A stretch of DNA of 27,574 nt from Bacillota bacterium (GTDB taxonomy: Bacteria; Bacillota; Clostridia; Lachnospirales; Lachnospiraceae), in contig JAEYRK010000036.1 in assembly GCA_023435645.1 (NCBI GenBank), forward strand, positions 1 to 27,574, written 5' to 3'. The position numbers were made by a program, and so were the translations under genes. Below the pieces are notes generated by a model. The model was not told where the DNA came from, searched no databases, and worked only from the letters and a program-made list of their open reading frames with translations. The stretch's first letter is position 1; each line of letters opens with the position of its first letter. Of this stretch, positions 7,706-15,204 are shown piece by piece.

Positions 7706-8962
7706 ATGAAGAATTTTATTAAGAATTATAAATCATCTCTGATATTACTATTTGCTATATTGGTCGGTGGAATTCTCGGGGCGATTATGGGCCCGGATGC
7801 GATCAAGCTGGAGCCCTTCGGTCAGATCTTCCTAAATTTGATGTTTGTCATTATCGTACCCTTGGTATTTTTCAGCGTAGCGTCTTCCATTGCCAATATG
7901 GGAGGAATGAACCGTTTGGGTAAAATCATGAGGAATATCGTACTTACCTTTTTGATTACTTCGGTGATAGCCGGTATGTTATCCATCGCCGGTGCAATGC
8001 TGTTCCAGCCAACAAAAGGCCTTGATACAAATGAAATTCAATCCATATTGTCTCTTTCGGACGATGCAGCAGCAGAGACAGAGGTGCTTACGGTACCTCA
8101 GCAATTGGTGAAGACCATAACCGTAAATGACTTCTATGGACTTTTCTCCAGAAGCAATATGCTGCAGCTGATCGTATTTTCAGTTATCTTTGGAATTGCT
8201 ACTGCTTTGGCAGGAGAGAAGGCCTCCACAATGAAGTCGCTGCTGAGTGGAGGATCTGAAATACTGATGAAGATGATCCATATCATTATGTACTATGCAC
8301 CGTTTGGATTGGGCTGTTACTTTGCCTCAATTGTAGGGCAGCTGGGTCCCCAGATTCTTGAGGGCTATGTAAGAGCATTCCTGTTGTATATCGGTTTGTC
8401 CGTCATTTATTATTTCGGCTTTTACAGTCTCTATGCAGCAATTGCAGGGGGCAAGGAAGGCTTTAAGGCCTTCTGGAAGCATATCATAGCTCCCTCCGTT
8501 ACAGCCTTAGCCACCTGCTCCAGTGCGGCCTCCATTCCGGTGAATCTGGAGGCTACGAAGAGAATTGGTGTTCCTAAGGATGTAGCAGACACGGTGATCC
8601 CCCTGGGAACGAACACCCATAAGGATGGATCTGTTATCGGAGGAGTCTTAAAAATAGTTTTCCTGTTCGGACTGTTCGGGAAGGATATGACAAGCATCTC
8701 TGCTCTATTTTCCATATTGGCAGTAGGCTTCCTTGTAGGTGCAGTGATGGGCGCTATTCCCGGAGGTGGCATGATCGGCGAATTACTGATCTTAAGTATC
8801 TATGGCTTTTCACCAGAGCTGCTTCCCATCATCGCTGTCATCAGTACGATCATCGATGCTCCGGCTACGGTACTCAATGCCACCGGCAATACGGCCTGTG
8901 CGATGCTGGTCACCAGATTTACTGACGGAAAGAAGGGGTTGAAGCTGGGCAGTCATCAGTAA
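7706..8962 (+). CDS. DAACS-family dicarboxylate/amino acid:cation symporter
   Basis: This 418-residue integral membrane protein belongs to the glutamate/dicarboxylate symporter superfamily (GltP, DctA, SstT). The re-entrant HP1 serine motif is present as TALATCSSAASIPVN (267-281), HP2 as IPGGGMIGELL (351-361), and the substrate-contacting helix as DAPATVLNATGNTACAMLVTR (384-404), with Asp384, Asn391 and Asn395. The TM7 sodium-site motif, usually NMDGT, reads THKDGS (304-309), so the cation or substrate preference may differ from classical members. A strong GGGAGGAA ribosome site precedes the ATG. The gene sits divergent from an AraC regulator, suggesting induced uptake of an organic acid or amino acid. 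The NUDIX gene follows after 150 nt without an obvious terminator between them, so read-through is possible. Confidence 0.93.
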   Translation: MKNFIKNYKSSLILLFAILVGGILGAIMGPDAIKLEPFGQIFLNLMFVIIVPLVFFSVASSIANMGGMNRLGKIMRNIVLTFLITSVIAGMLSIAGAMLFQPTKGLDTNEIQSILSLSDDAAAETEVLTVPQQLVKTITVNDFYGLFSRSNMLQLIVFSVIFGIATALAGEKASTMKSLLSGGSEILMKMIHIIMYYAPFGLGCYFASIVGQLGPQILEGYVRAFLLYIGLSVIYYFGFYSLYAAIAGGKEGFKAFWKHIIAPSVTALATCSSAASIPVNLEATKRIGVPKDVADTVIPLGTNTHKDGSVIGGVLKIVFLFGLFGKDMTSISALFSILAVGFLVGAVMGAIPGGGMIGELLILSIYGFSPELLPIIAVISTIIDAPATVLNATGNTACAMLVTRFTDGKKGLKLGSHQ

Positions 8963-9112
8963 TGTTTGAGAAAGCCTGCTGATTATCAGAGGTTAACAGG
9001 GGATTTAATCATTTATGTGTGGAATTGAGAAAATCATAAGGACAGATCATGAATGAGAAAGCAGATTTAGATAGTTCTTATATAAGGTATCAAGACAAGG
9101 ATGGTATAAACT

Positions 9113-9637
9113 ATGGTAAACAGTATGGAATTATTGGATGTTTATTATGCCTATGGCAATAAAAGCGGAAAAATCATGGAAAAAGGAGCTCTATTGGAGC
9201 CGGGTGAGTATTTTCTGGCAGTGCATATCTATATTTATAACTCCAAGGGCGAATTTCTTCTGCAGAGGCGTTCCATGAAGCTTAAGAATCACGATGGAAT
9301 GTGGGAGATGACCAGTGGCTGTGTCAACTTCGGCGAAGACAGCCTGGAGGCAGCCATGCGCGAAGTGTATGAGGAGCTGGGGGTATATCTGGATACTGAT
9401 CAGATGAAATACATGGGTTGCTTCAGAAGGAAGAATAATCTGGTCGATATCTGGTTTGCAAAATCCGACTGTCATCCTGAGGATTACCGGTTTGGTAACG
9501 GAGAAGTGGAGGAAATCAAGCTGGTAGCGGCGGATGAAATGATCACGGAGGTTTGGAACTTTATCGGTAGAGAAGATGCCTATAAGCAGCTGGTTACAGA
9601 ATTTATCCGGGAAATATCGAATACTGTGAAGGCATAA
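9113..9637 (+). CDS. NUDIX hydrolase
   Basis: This 174-residue cytoplasmic enzyme has a complete Nudix box at residues 69-91: Gly69, five residues, Glu75, seven residues, then Arg83-Glu84-Val-Tyr-Glu87-Glu88-Leu-Gly90-Val91. This binds divalent metal and hydrolyses nucleoside-diphosphate-linked compounds. The N-terminal layout (LLEPGEYFLAVHIYIYNSKGEFLLQRRS and NHDGMWEMTSGC) resembles the YfcD/isopentenyl-isomerase-like branch, but the substrate cannot be predicted. Start codon choice is uncertain: ATG at 9113 has AAGG about 14 nt upstream, and the in-frame ATG at 9125 has no better site. A strong terminator follows 26 nt after the stop codon. Confidence 0.93.
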   Translation: MVNSMELLDVYYAYGNKSGKIMEKGALLEPGEYFLAVHIYIYNSKGEFLLQRRSMKLKNHDGMWEMTSGCVNFGEDSLEAAMREVYEELGVYLDTDQMKYMGCFRRKNNLVDIWFAKSDCHPEDYRFGNGEVEEIKLVAADEMITEVWNFIGREDAYKQLVTEFIREISNTVKA

Positions 9638-9663
9638 GCAGAGCAATGGTTTTATTAATAATG

Positions 9664-9715
9664 GCACCCTATATTTCTCATGATAACGCATCATGGGAGA
9701 TACAGGGTGCTTTTT
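9664..9715 (+). terminator. Strong intrinsic terminator after the NUDIX gene
   Basis: A 21-base-pair stem runs from GCACCCT at 9664 to AGGGTGC ending at 9710, with two wobble pairs, one mismatch and a five-base loop, followed by TTTTT at 9711-9715. Confidence 0.92.
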
Positions 9716-9793
9716 GCTTGTATTATATGAATTGTACCTAAGTTTTATATAAGTATATTTCTTAGGAATACTTCCAAGGGCTTTCTACTGAAC

Positions 9794-10762
9794 TTAATCT
9801 GTTACTGTGATACGGGATCTGATGATTCTACCGTCAACAAGACCGACAATTGTAGCTTGACCGGCAGATTTTGCTGTTACAATTCCATCCTGGTTTACTG
9901 TAGCAACCGATTTTTTATAAGAGTCCCAGGTGACTGTATTTTTGGTCCCGAGTACCTTAAGAGCATAGGTTTCTCCCGGCTTTAAGGTGAAGTCACGGGT
10001 ATTCATATCCAGTATCTTAATCTTAGAAGTAAGCTTTTTCCCATTTACCTTGGCGGTAATCGTAACTGCTCCCTGGCTCTTAGCGATTACCCTGCCATTT
10101 GCGGTAACACTGGCTATGGCATTATTGCTGGAGAACCACTGCACTGAACTAGGTGCCCCAAGGATGTTCAGGGTTTTAATATTACCTGACCAACCACCTA
10201 CCTCCATCACCAGGGTGGGATGGCTTATTTCTACAACCGATACTTTACTGGTAATTCTTCTTCCATCCACAGTTGCTGTAATCGTAGTATTCCCTCCGGA
10301 TATCGCTGTCACCTTACCGGTATCCGATACGGTAGCAATCTTACTGTTGCCAGTAGACCAGGTTATCTTGTCATTGGTACCCCACAGAACGAGCTCAGAT
10401 GTTTCTCCGGGTGATAGGGTTAAGGTCTTTTTATTCATTTGTACTACGGTTACCTTGCAGGTAAGTGTTTTCCCGGCAACCTTTACCGCAATCGTTGTGG
10501 TGCCATATCCCTTTGCTGTAACACGGCCGCCGGCTGATACGGTAGCAACCTTACTGTTTCTGGAGTAGAAGGTGGGCTTACTTGTGGTTCCCTTTACACG
10601 AATTGTTTTATAATGATCCAGCTCTAATGTGAAATCCTTCTCATTCAAGTAAACCGAACCGGCTGCCTGTACGGTATGTATCTCATTTGTAAGCGGTAGG
10701 GCTAATAAAGCCGTGATACTGAATAACAGTATCCCTGTAATTAGTTTTCGTAGTTTCTTCAA
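9794..10762 (-). CDS. Secreted protein with four tandem Big_2 (Ig-like) repeats
   Basis: This 322-residue protein begins at a TTG codon: AAGGAGG on the minus strand (10772-10778) lies 9 nt upstream, while the nearby ATG is out of frame and only 2 nt from the ribosome site. A signal peptide covers about residues 1-33 (KLITGILLFSITALLALPL, cut near VQAA). The rest is four Big_2-type repeats of about 70 residues, at roughly 36-108, 109-178, 179-251 and 252-322. Each has the NSKVATVS...GRVTAKGYGTTTI core or a close variant. The third repeat is the most diverged. No catalytic domain, anchor or SLH domain is seen, so the protein may be secreted or held at the surface by partners. It could be an adhesin or wall-associated scaffold. 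It is transcribed away from the sugar cluster. Confidence 0.9.
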   Translation of the reverse strand: MKKLRKLITGILLFSITALLALPLTNEIHTVQAAGSVYLNEKDFTLELDHYKTIRVKGTTSKPTFYSRNSKVATVSAGGRVTAKGYGTTTIAVKVAGKTLTCKVTVVQMNKKTLTLSPGETSELVLWGTNDKITWSTGNSKIATVSDTGKVTAISGGNTTITATVDGRRITSKVSVVEISHPTLVMEVGGWSGNIKTLNILGAPSSVQWFSSNNAIASVTANGRVIAKSQGAVTITAKVNGKKLTSKIKILDMNTRDFTLKPGETYALKVLGTKNTVTWDSYKKSVATVNQDGIVTAKSAGQATIVGLVDGRIIRSRITVTD

Positions 10763-10771
10763 GGTTCATTT

Positions 10772-10778
10772 CCTCCTT
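10772..10778 (-). promoter_or_regulatory. Ribosome site that selects a TTG start
   Basis: The minus-strand AAGGAGG is a full match to the anti-Shine-Dalgarno sequence. Its 9-nt spacing to TTG at 10762, and the out-of-frame neighbouring ATG, decide the start of the Big_2 protein. Confidence 0.85.
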
Positions 10779-10916
10779 ATTCTCTTGTGAACATACAAAC
10801 ACAATCGATGTCAGCGAGTTACAAAAATTACAGTCCGAAGGTTATCAGTCATCCTATAATCGATGATTGAACATACTTCTAATTGGGTGAAGTTAACAAC
10901 CATTTACTGAAATTCC

Positions 10917-10933
10917 TAGCTTATTATAAGCTA
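10917..10933. repeat. Perfect palindrome TAGCTTATTATAAGCTA
   Basis: Eight-base arms flank a single central T, and the whole is bracketed by AATTCCT on the left and AATTCCT on the right. It is about 155 nt upstream of the Big_2 start, a reasonable position for an operator. The regulator is unknown. Confidence 0.5.
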
Positions 10934-11220
10934 AATTCCTTGTAAGTTCATTATTTAATATTTGGCAGCTCTGCTTTTCGGGTGGAAGAATTCTACACCC
11001 TGATTAAAATTCATAATAGTAGGAACCTATGAGAGCTATAAACTTACGGGATGGGGATGTCCAGTGCTGCGCTAAGATGATAAATAGGAATCAAGGTGCT
11101 CGGTTTTACCTGTTTTTGGACAATGTTTTATGAAAAATACACTTATTTTAGAGCCTTAGATACCAAAACCTTGTACAAGTAGTATAAAAGTTCAACCTTA
11201 CGAAAAGGGTTATTTAATAC

Positions 11221-11304
11221 TATAATTAGCTCAGCAATAGCATTCCGGTATTGCAATCGCTGAGACTTCTTGGGGATTGACATGAAATACAGGCGTTGTA
11301 ATAA
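11221..11304 (+). promoter_or_regulatory. Candidate promoters and cre-like operator of the sugar cluster
   Basis: A consensus -10 box TATAAT lies at 11221-11226 with only a weak -35 upstream. Directly downstream is an inverted repeat CTCAGC (11230-11235) / GCTGAG (11259-11264) with an inner GCAATA/TATTGC pair. The right half contains TGCAATCGCTGAGA (11252-11265), one base from the CcpA cre pattern TGNAANCGNTNNCA. A second candidate promoter has TTGACA at 11277-11282 and a poor TAATAA at 11299-11304. Either reading puts the cre-like site where catabolite control could act. Confidence 0.45.
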
Positions 11305-11347
11305 CGGATCTATTGTGACTCTATTCAGACTTTTTAGAAAAACTTAT

Positions 11348-11353
11348 GGAGGG
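11348..11353 (+). promoter_or_regulatory. Ribosome site inside an upstream ATG frame
   Basis: GGAGGG overlaps the first in-frame ATG (11346) and lies 7 nt before the ATG at 11361. The upstream ATG therefore cannot be the start, and the protein begins at 11361. Confidence 0.85.
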
Positions 11354-11360
11354 TAAGAGA

Positions 11361-12812
11361 ATGAGAAAAACAAAAAAAGCATTAGCGTTACTCTTATCAA
11401 TAGCCTTGATCGGCGGCTCAATGGCAGCCTGCGGCAAGAGCGAAGATAAGAAGAAAGAAACACCTACTCCGCCTGCATCTTCTGAGGCAAATAAGGATGC
11501 AACACCTGAAGCCAAAGAAGAACAGAAAGAACCTGTAACTATGGAGACCATTACTGTATGGTCCGATAATGCACATGAGAAGGATTTAAGAGATAAGCAG
11601 ATTGCAGAATTTAATGATACGGTTGGTAAGGAGTTAGGTATCAAAATCGAATATACCGTATACGGCAGCAATTTCACCGACACAATCAAGATCGCTGCTC
11701 AGGCTGGTGAGGCACCCGATCTATTCAGATCTGACTCCAAATGGATGCAGGATTTTATTAGCGCAGATTATCTTACAGCAATTGAAGATCTGCCCGGTAG
11801 TGAGGAGCTTTTAAGCAGGTATTCACACTTAGTGAATAACCAAGCCCATGTCTTCAACGGCAAGACCTACACACTTCCTTATAACCTTACAACCTATGGC
11901 TTTGTTGTCAATAAGGACTTATTTGCCAAGGCCGGTCTGACAGAAGCAGATTATCCGAAGACCTGGGATGATGTACAGGCTGTAGCACAGAAGATTACTG
12001 AGGCTTCCAATGGAGCAGCATACGGCTTTGGTATTGCTCCGAGTGCTCTTTGGACCATTACTTCCTTCTACACCATGGGAGCAGGACAGAATATCGGACA
12101 CTATGGCTATGACTATGCAAAGCAGCAGTTTGCTTACTCCGACTATAATCCTTTGATCAAGGCAATCGATCAGATGGTAGCAGACGGCAGCGTTATCCCC
12201 GGCTTCGAGACCATGGATGCTGATATGCTCAGAGCACAGTTCTCTGCAGGAACCATCGGTATGCTGGGTGCAGCAAGCTTTGACGTAGCTGTTTACAACA
12301 ATCAGTTCCCTGCACAGATTGACTGGGAAGTAATCGACATCCCTACCTTCGATGGTGAAGCACCGAAGTATAAGGCATTCGGTAACCCGACAAACCTTCT
12401 CTGCGTGGGCAAGAAGGCGATGGAGCATCCCGAGAAGGTATTAAAGGTTCTTGAATTCTTCTATGATGACAAAAATGCAGCGCAGATGTATGAGGAAGGC
12501 TTATATATTCCTGTTAGAAGCGAAGCCATTGCACTCGCTTCTAAGCAGCCTGAGATGAAGAACTTCTCCAAGTTTGCTAACTTCACTGAGATCTTCGCCA
12601 TGGCTCCTGTTCCGGATACACTGATTCAGTTCGAGGGTGTTACCTATCGTGAAGCAATTGCTAATATGTGGACTGATCCTGCATTGAATGATGTTGATAC
12701 GATCATGAAGGAAATTGACGACAAGTACAATGCGGCTTTAGCAAAGGTTGATCCTGCAACCTTAGCATTATATAAGCTTTCTGATGGCGTTAAAATCGAA
12801 AGAACAAAATAA
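11361..12812 (+). CDS. ABC transporter sugar-binding lipoprotein 1
   Basis: This 483-residue extracellular solute-binding protein (family 1, MalE/UgpB-like) captures a carbohydrate for ABC import. The start at 11361 is fixed by GGAGGG 7 nt upstream and gives a lipoprotein signal peptide MRKTKKALALLLSIALIGGS with the lipid-attachment cysteine at residue 24 (MAAC). A charged linker rich in Lys, Glu, Pro and Ala follows to about residue 58. The mature domain begins with ETITVWSDNAHEKDLR and contains TYTLPYNLTTYGF and GSVIPGFETMDADMLRAQFSAGTIGML, features of the hinge and ligand region. It is the first gene of the cluster, with two permease genes downstream after a structured 508-nt spacer. A close paralogue is encoded at 23355. 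The ligand cannot be told from sequence; the neighbouring hydrolases suggest an oligosaccharide. Confidence 0.93.
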   Translation: MRKTKKALALLLSIALIGGSMAACGKSEDKKKETPTPPASSEANKDATPEAKEEQKEPVTMETITVWSDNAHEKDLRDKQIAEFNDTVGKELGIKIEYTVYGSNFTDTIKIAAQAGEAPDLFRSDSKWMQDFISADYLTAIEDLPGSEELLSRYSHLVNNQAHVFNGKTYTLPYNLTTYGFVVNKDLFAKAGLTEADYPKTWDDVQAVAQKITEASNGAAYGFGIAPSALWTITSFYTMGAGQNIGHYGYDYAKQQFAYSDYNPLIKAIDQMVADGSVIPGFETMDADMLRAQFSAGTIGMLGAASFDVAVYNNQFPAQIDWEVIDIPTFDGEAPKYKAFGNPTNLLCVGKKAMEHPEKVLKVLEFFYDDKNAAQMYEEGLYIPVRSEAIALASKQPEMKNFSKFANFTEIFAMAPVPDTLIQFEGVTYREAIANMWTDPALNDVDTIMKEIDDKYNAALAKVDPATLALYKLSDGVKIERTK

Positions 12813-12839
12813 CAGGATATAAGATTCTAGCTTCATTAC

Positions 12840-12874
12840 TCATGGAACAATGTGATAACCGCATTGTTCCATGA
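12840..12874 (+). other. Strong stem-loop after the binding-protein gene
   Basis: TCATGGAACAATG (12840-12852) and CATTGTTCCATGA (12862-12874) are perfect 13-base complements, extendable by one G-C and one wobble pair to leave a five-base loop. There is no T-run after it. Stem-loops at this place in binding-protein operons, such as after malE, are known to protect the upstream message from 3' decay. Confidence 0.75.
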
Positions 12875-12899
12875 AATAAGAAGTTAAAATATGACTTCG

Positions 12900-13102
12900 A
12901 AGGTATGACGAATTAAAATGACAGCGAAGGAATGACCCAAGGAAAAGGCATCAAAGAAATGACATCAAGAATTGCAACTAAGAAATGACATCTAAGGAAT
13001 GCATCAAAGGATGACATGAAAGAATGGCATCAAAGGAATGGCATCGACTAAAATGACGACAAAGAAATGACATCAATAGAACGACATTCAAGGAATGGCA
13101 TA
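12900..13102 (+). repeat. Degenerate tandem array, about 15 units of 13-14 nt
   Basis: Units starting at 12900, 12916, 12927, 12940, 12954, 12968, 12980, 12994, 13007, 13020, 13033, 13050, 13062, 13076 and 13090 share the consensus AAGRAATGRCATCA. Lengths vary from 11 to 17 nt, most being 13 or 14. Many units carry AAGGA next to ATGA. All frames are broken by stop codons, so it is non-coding. There are no spacers of constant length between conserved repeats. Confidence 0.8.
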
Positions 13103-13141
13103 AGATGATCAACTTTACCATGCAATATGGTTTGGGCAGCC

Positions 13142-13218
13142 ACCCGGATCCATAACCTGATGTTCCGGTTCCTATATATCCCTGTTTACAGGTGGAACAC
13201 CTGACGCTGGATCCGGGT
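13142..13218 (+). other. Nested multi-stem RNA structure before the permease genes
   Basis: An outer 11-base stem pairs ACCCGGATCCA (13142-13152) with TGGATCCGGGT (13208-13218). Inside it, TGTTCC (13161-13166) pairs with GGAACA (13194-13199), and CCTGT (13181-13185) pairs with ACAGG (13188-13192) around TT. No T-run follows, so it is not an intrinsic terminator. It may be an mRNA processing or stability element; the class is unrecognised. Confidence 0.6.
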
Positions 13219-13320
13219 TCAGCTCAAGCTAAGATGATACCCGATGCTGTTGGTAAATTCTCCGGATCAATCAGGGTGGCAAGGAAGCGCTATGGAATAA
13301 TGGGAAGAAGGAGATAACAA

Positions 13321-14247
13321 GTGAAGACAACAAATAAAGACATATCAATTAAAGTCAAATGGATCAAAAGGGATTCCACGCAAGCGGTATTGATGCTGGC
13401 ACCTATGTTGATCGGTTTTATATTATTTACATATGTACCCATCCTATATATTTTAAGATATGCATTATACAATTCAAACGGATTTACAGAGACCTTTGTG
13501 GGTCTAGAAAACTTTGTCCGTGTTTTTTCAAGGGATCGTGCTTATTGGAGCTCCCTGTTGAATACGATTATACTAACCTTCGGTAAACTTGCTGTTGAGA
13601 TACCATTGGCACTTTTACTGGCAGTTTTACTTAATAGAGGGCAGAAGGGCACCGGTTTCTTCCGAATCACCCTTTTCTTGCCAACCGTAATCAGTGCGGC
13701 AATTGCAGGCTTGATCTTCTCCCTGATGTTTGCTTCCTTTAACGGTACTGTGAATGGACTATTACAGAGTGCTGGTCTGATTGATAAGCCGATCAGCTGG
13801 TTCAGCTTCAAGGGAACAGGATTATTTGTTATTGGTTTTGCTTCGGTATGGAATAACTTCGGCATCAATATGATTTTCTTCCTGATGGCACTACAGAGTG
13901 TTCCCAAGGAGCTGTATGAATGTGCAGATCTGGATGGTGTAAACCCGATCCAGAGATTCTTTAAGATTACCCTTCCGATGATTGGACCTACCTTCCAGGT
14001 GGTATTATTAAATGCGATTGTAGGAAGCCTCAAGATGGCCGATCTAATCCTGTCGACGACCAACGGACAGCCCGGTGGTAAGACAGAGGTGGTTATGACC
14101 TATGTATTCAAGTATTTCTTCGGCTATGACGGTAGAAAGATTGAAGTAGGCTATGCTTCCTCGATGGCCCTGGTAACAGCAGTGGTGCTTGCGATGATTT
14201 CCTTTATCTATATGAAATCCAGCAAGAAACTGGGAAAAGCATATTAA
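13321..14247 (+). CDS. ABC transporter permease 1 (MalF/UgpA type)
   Basis: This 308-residue membrane protein is one half of the sugar import channel. It starts at GTG 13321 with AAGGAG about 8 nt upstream. The N-terminus is basic, followed by about six hydrophobic segments (about 22-45, 80-105, 113-137, 166-190, 217-240 and 275-300). The EAA loop that contacts the ATPase is at about 197-222: ELYECADLDGVNPIQRFFKITLP. It is 15 nt upstream of the second permease gene, so the two are co-translated. No ATPase gene is present anywhere in the window; such CUT1 systems in Bacillota commonly share a multipurpose MsmX/MsmK-type ATPase. Confidence 0.95.
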   Translation: MKTTNKDISIKVKWIKRDSTQAVLMLAPMLIGFILFTYVPILYILRYALYNSNGFTETFVGLENFVRVFSRDRAYWSSLLNTIILTFGKLAVEIPLALLLAVLLNRGQKGTGFFRITLFLPTVISAAIAGLIFSLMFASFNGTVNGLLQSAGLIDKPISWFSFKGTGLFVIGFASVWNNFGINMIFFLMALQSVPKELYECADLDGVNPIQRFFKITLPMIGPTFQVVLLNAIVGSLKMADLILSTTNGQPGGKTEVVMTYVFKYFFGYDGRKIEVGYASSMALVTAVVLAMISFIYMKSSKKLGKAY

Positions 14248-14262
14248 GGAGGGAGGCTCATC

Positions 14263-15117
14263 ATGCAACGCTATAAATTAAAGAAATTTAGCGGAAATGC
14301 GTTTGTATATATCACACTGACACTTATTTTCATCATAACGGTATTTCCAGTATTTTATACCTTCATGGGTTCCTTCAAAAGCAACCTGGAGCTTCTGACA
14401 AATGGCAGAAAAATCATACCCACCACATTTGTTTTGGACAATTATACCCAGGCCTGGAAGCTGGCTAACTTTAAGCAATTCACCTTTAATAGTTTATTCC
14501 TTGCCTTCTTCATCGTACTAGGCACCATTATAACCAGTACGGTTGCAGGATATGTATTTGAAAGAGGGAATTTTAAGGGCAAGAATGTGATTTTTGCCAT
14601 GGTTATTTCCTCCATGTTCGTAGCCTTAGGAAGCCTAACGCTATATCCGCAGCTGATGATTGCGAAATTTTTCGGTATCAATACAACCCTATGGGGGGTA
14701 ATCATCATCCGTGTATTCGGTATGAATGTTACGAACCTCTTCGTAACCAGATCCTATATTCGTACCATATCAACAGAAATCGATGAGTCCGCTAAGGTGG
14801 ATGGATGTACCTTCTTTCGGATCTACAGAAGTATCATCTTCCCCTTGTTAAAGCCTCTGATTGCAACCTTGGCAATCCTTGAGTTCAGATTTGCCTGGAA
14901 TGACTACCTGATGCCGATGGTATTTACCTTAAGTAATCCGAAGCGCATGCCGCTGGTGGTAGGAATCATGAACCTGAAGGGCTCAGGAGCAGCAGCCTCC
15001 TCCTGGAACCTGATGTTAGCCGGAACCGCCATTGCAATCATACCGATGGTACTGGTATATGCCATCTTCAATCGTTACTTTATTCAGGGCTTAACGGCCG
15101 GTGCGGTAAAGGGCTAG
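14263..15117 (+). CDS. ABC transporter permease 2 (MalG/UgpE type)
   Basis: This 284-residue membrane protein completes the sugar import channel. An AAGGAGGGAGG-like region precedes its ATG, which lies 15 nt after the permease 1 stop codon. It has an N-terminal transmembrane segment (about 12-36), the expected long periplasmic-side region, five further segments, and the EAA loop at about 172-198: EIDESAKVDGCTFFRIYRSIIFP. The C-terminus ends with YFIQGLTAGAVKG, a common ending in this family. Translational coupling with permease 1 would give equal amounts of both. Confidence 0.95.
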   Translation: MQRYKLKKFSGNAFVYITLTLIFIITVFPVFYTFMGSFKSNLELLTNGRKIIPTTFVLDNYTQAWKLANFKQFTFNSLFLAFFIVLGTIITSTVAGYVFERGNFKGKNVIFAMVISSMFVALGSLTLYPQLMIAKFFGINTTLWGVIIIRVFGMNVTNLFVTRSYIRTISTEIDESAKVDGCTFFRIYRSIIFPLLKPLIATLAILEFRFAWNDYLMPMVFTLSNPKRMPLVVGIMNLKGSGAAASSWNLMLAGTAIAIIPMVLVYAIFNRYFIQGLTAGAVKG

Positions 15118-15204
15118 AGTGTATCTGCTGTGTTCACAATTTAGTATATAATTAGCTTCACAATTTTCAAATAAAATGTATTCATTCAGAAAGGAAATAA
15201 GAAA

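Larger units (their letters stand above)
10763..11360. other. Intergenic control region upstream of the sugar cluster
   Basis: About 600 nt of AT-rich DNA separate the Big_2 gene and the first gene of the sugar cluster. It contains a 17-base palindrome at 10917-10933, a GGGTG/CACCC hairpin at 10980-11000, a consensus -10 box at 11221-11226, an inverted repeat with a cre-like site at 11230-11265, and a TTGACA at 11277-11282. No credible reading frame was found. It presumably carries both divergent promoters. Confidence 0.6.
12813..13320 (+). other. Long structured and repetitive spacer between binding protein and permeases
   Basis: This 508-nt spacer has no credible coding frame. It has three parts: a strong stem-loop (12840-12874), a degenerate 13-14 nt tandem array (12900-13102), and a nested multi-hairpin region (13142-13218). 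It ends in a good ribosome site (GAAGGAG) for the GTG start at 13321. It is far longer than the spacers elsewhere in the cluster and probably sets the ratio of binding protein to permease. Confidence 0.7.

Noticed and set aside
9987..10568. A 193-codon plus-strand open frame
   Set aside because: It is antisense to the repeat region of the Big_2 gene, and its repetitive hydrophobic content mirrors those repeats.
12900..13102. CRISPR array
   Set aside because: Units are contiguous, only 13-14 nt long and degenerate, with no spacers of constant length and no cas genes nearby.
12900..13102. Small repeated peptides from the AAGGA-ATGA motifs
   Set aside because: Each ATG is followed at once or very soon by stop codons, and the AAGGA is too close to act as a ribosome site for it.
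15147..15152. Internal promoter before the RraA-like gene
   Set aside because: A TATAAT box is present but no acceptable -35 box lies 16-18 nt upstream.
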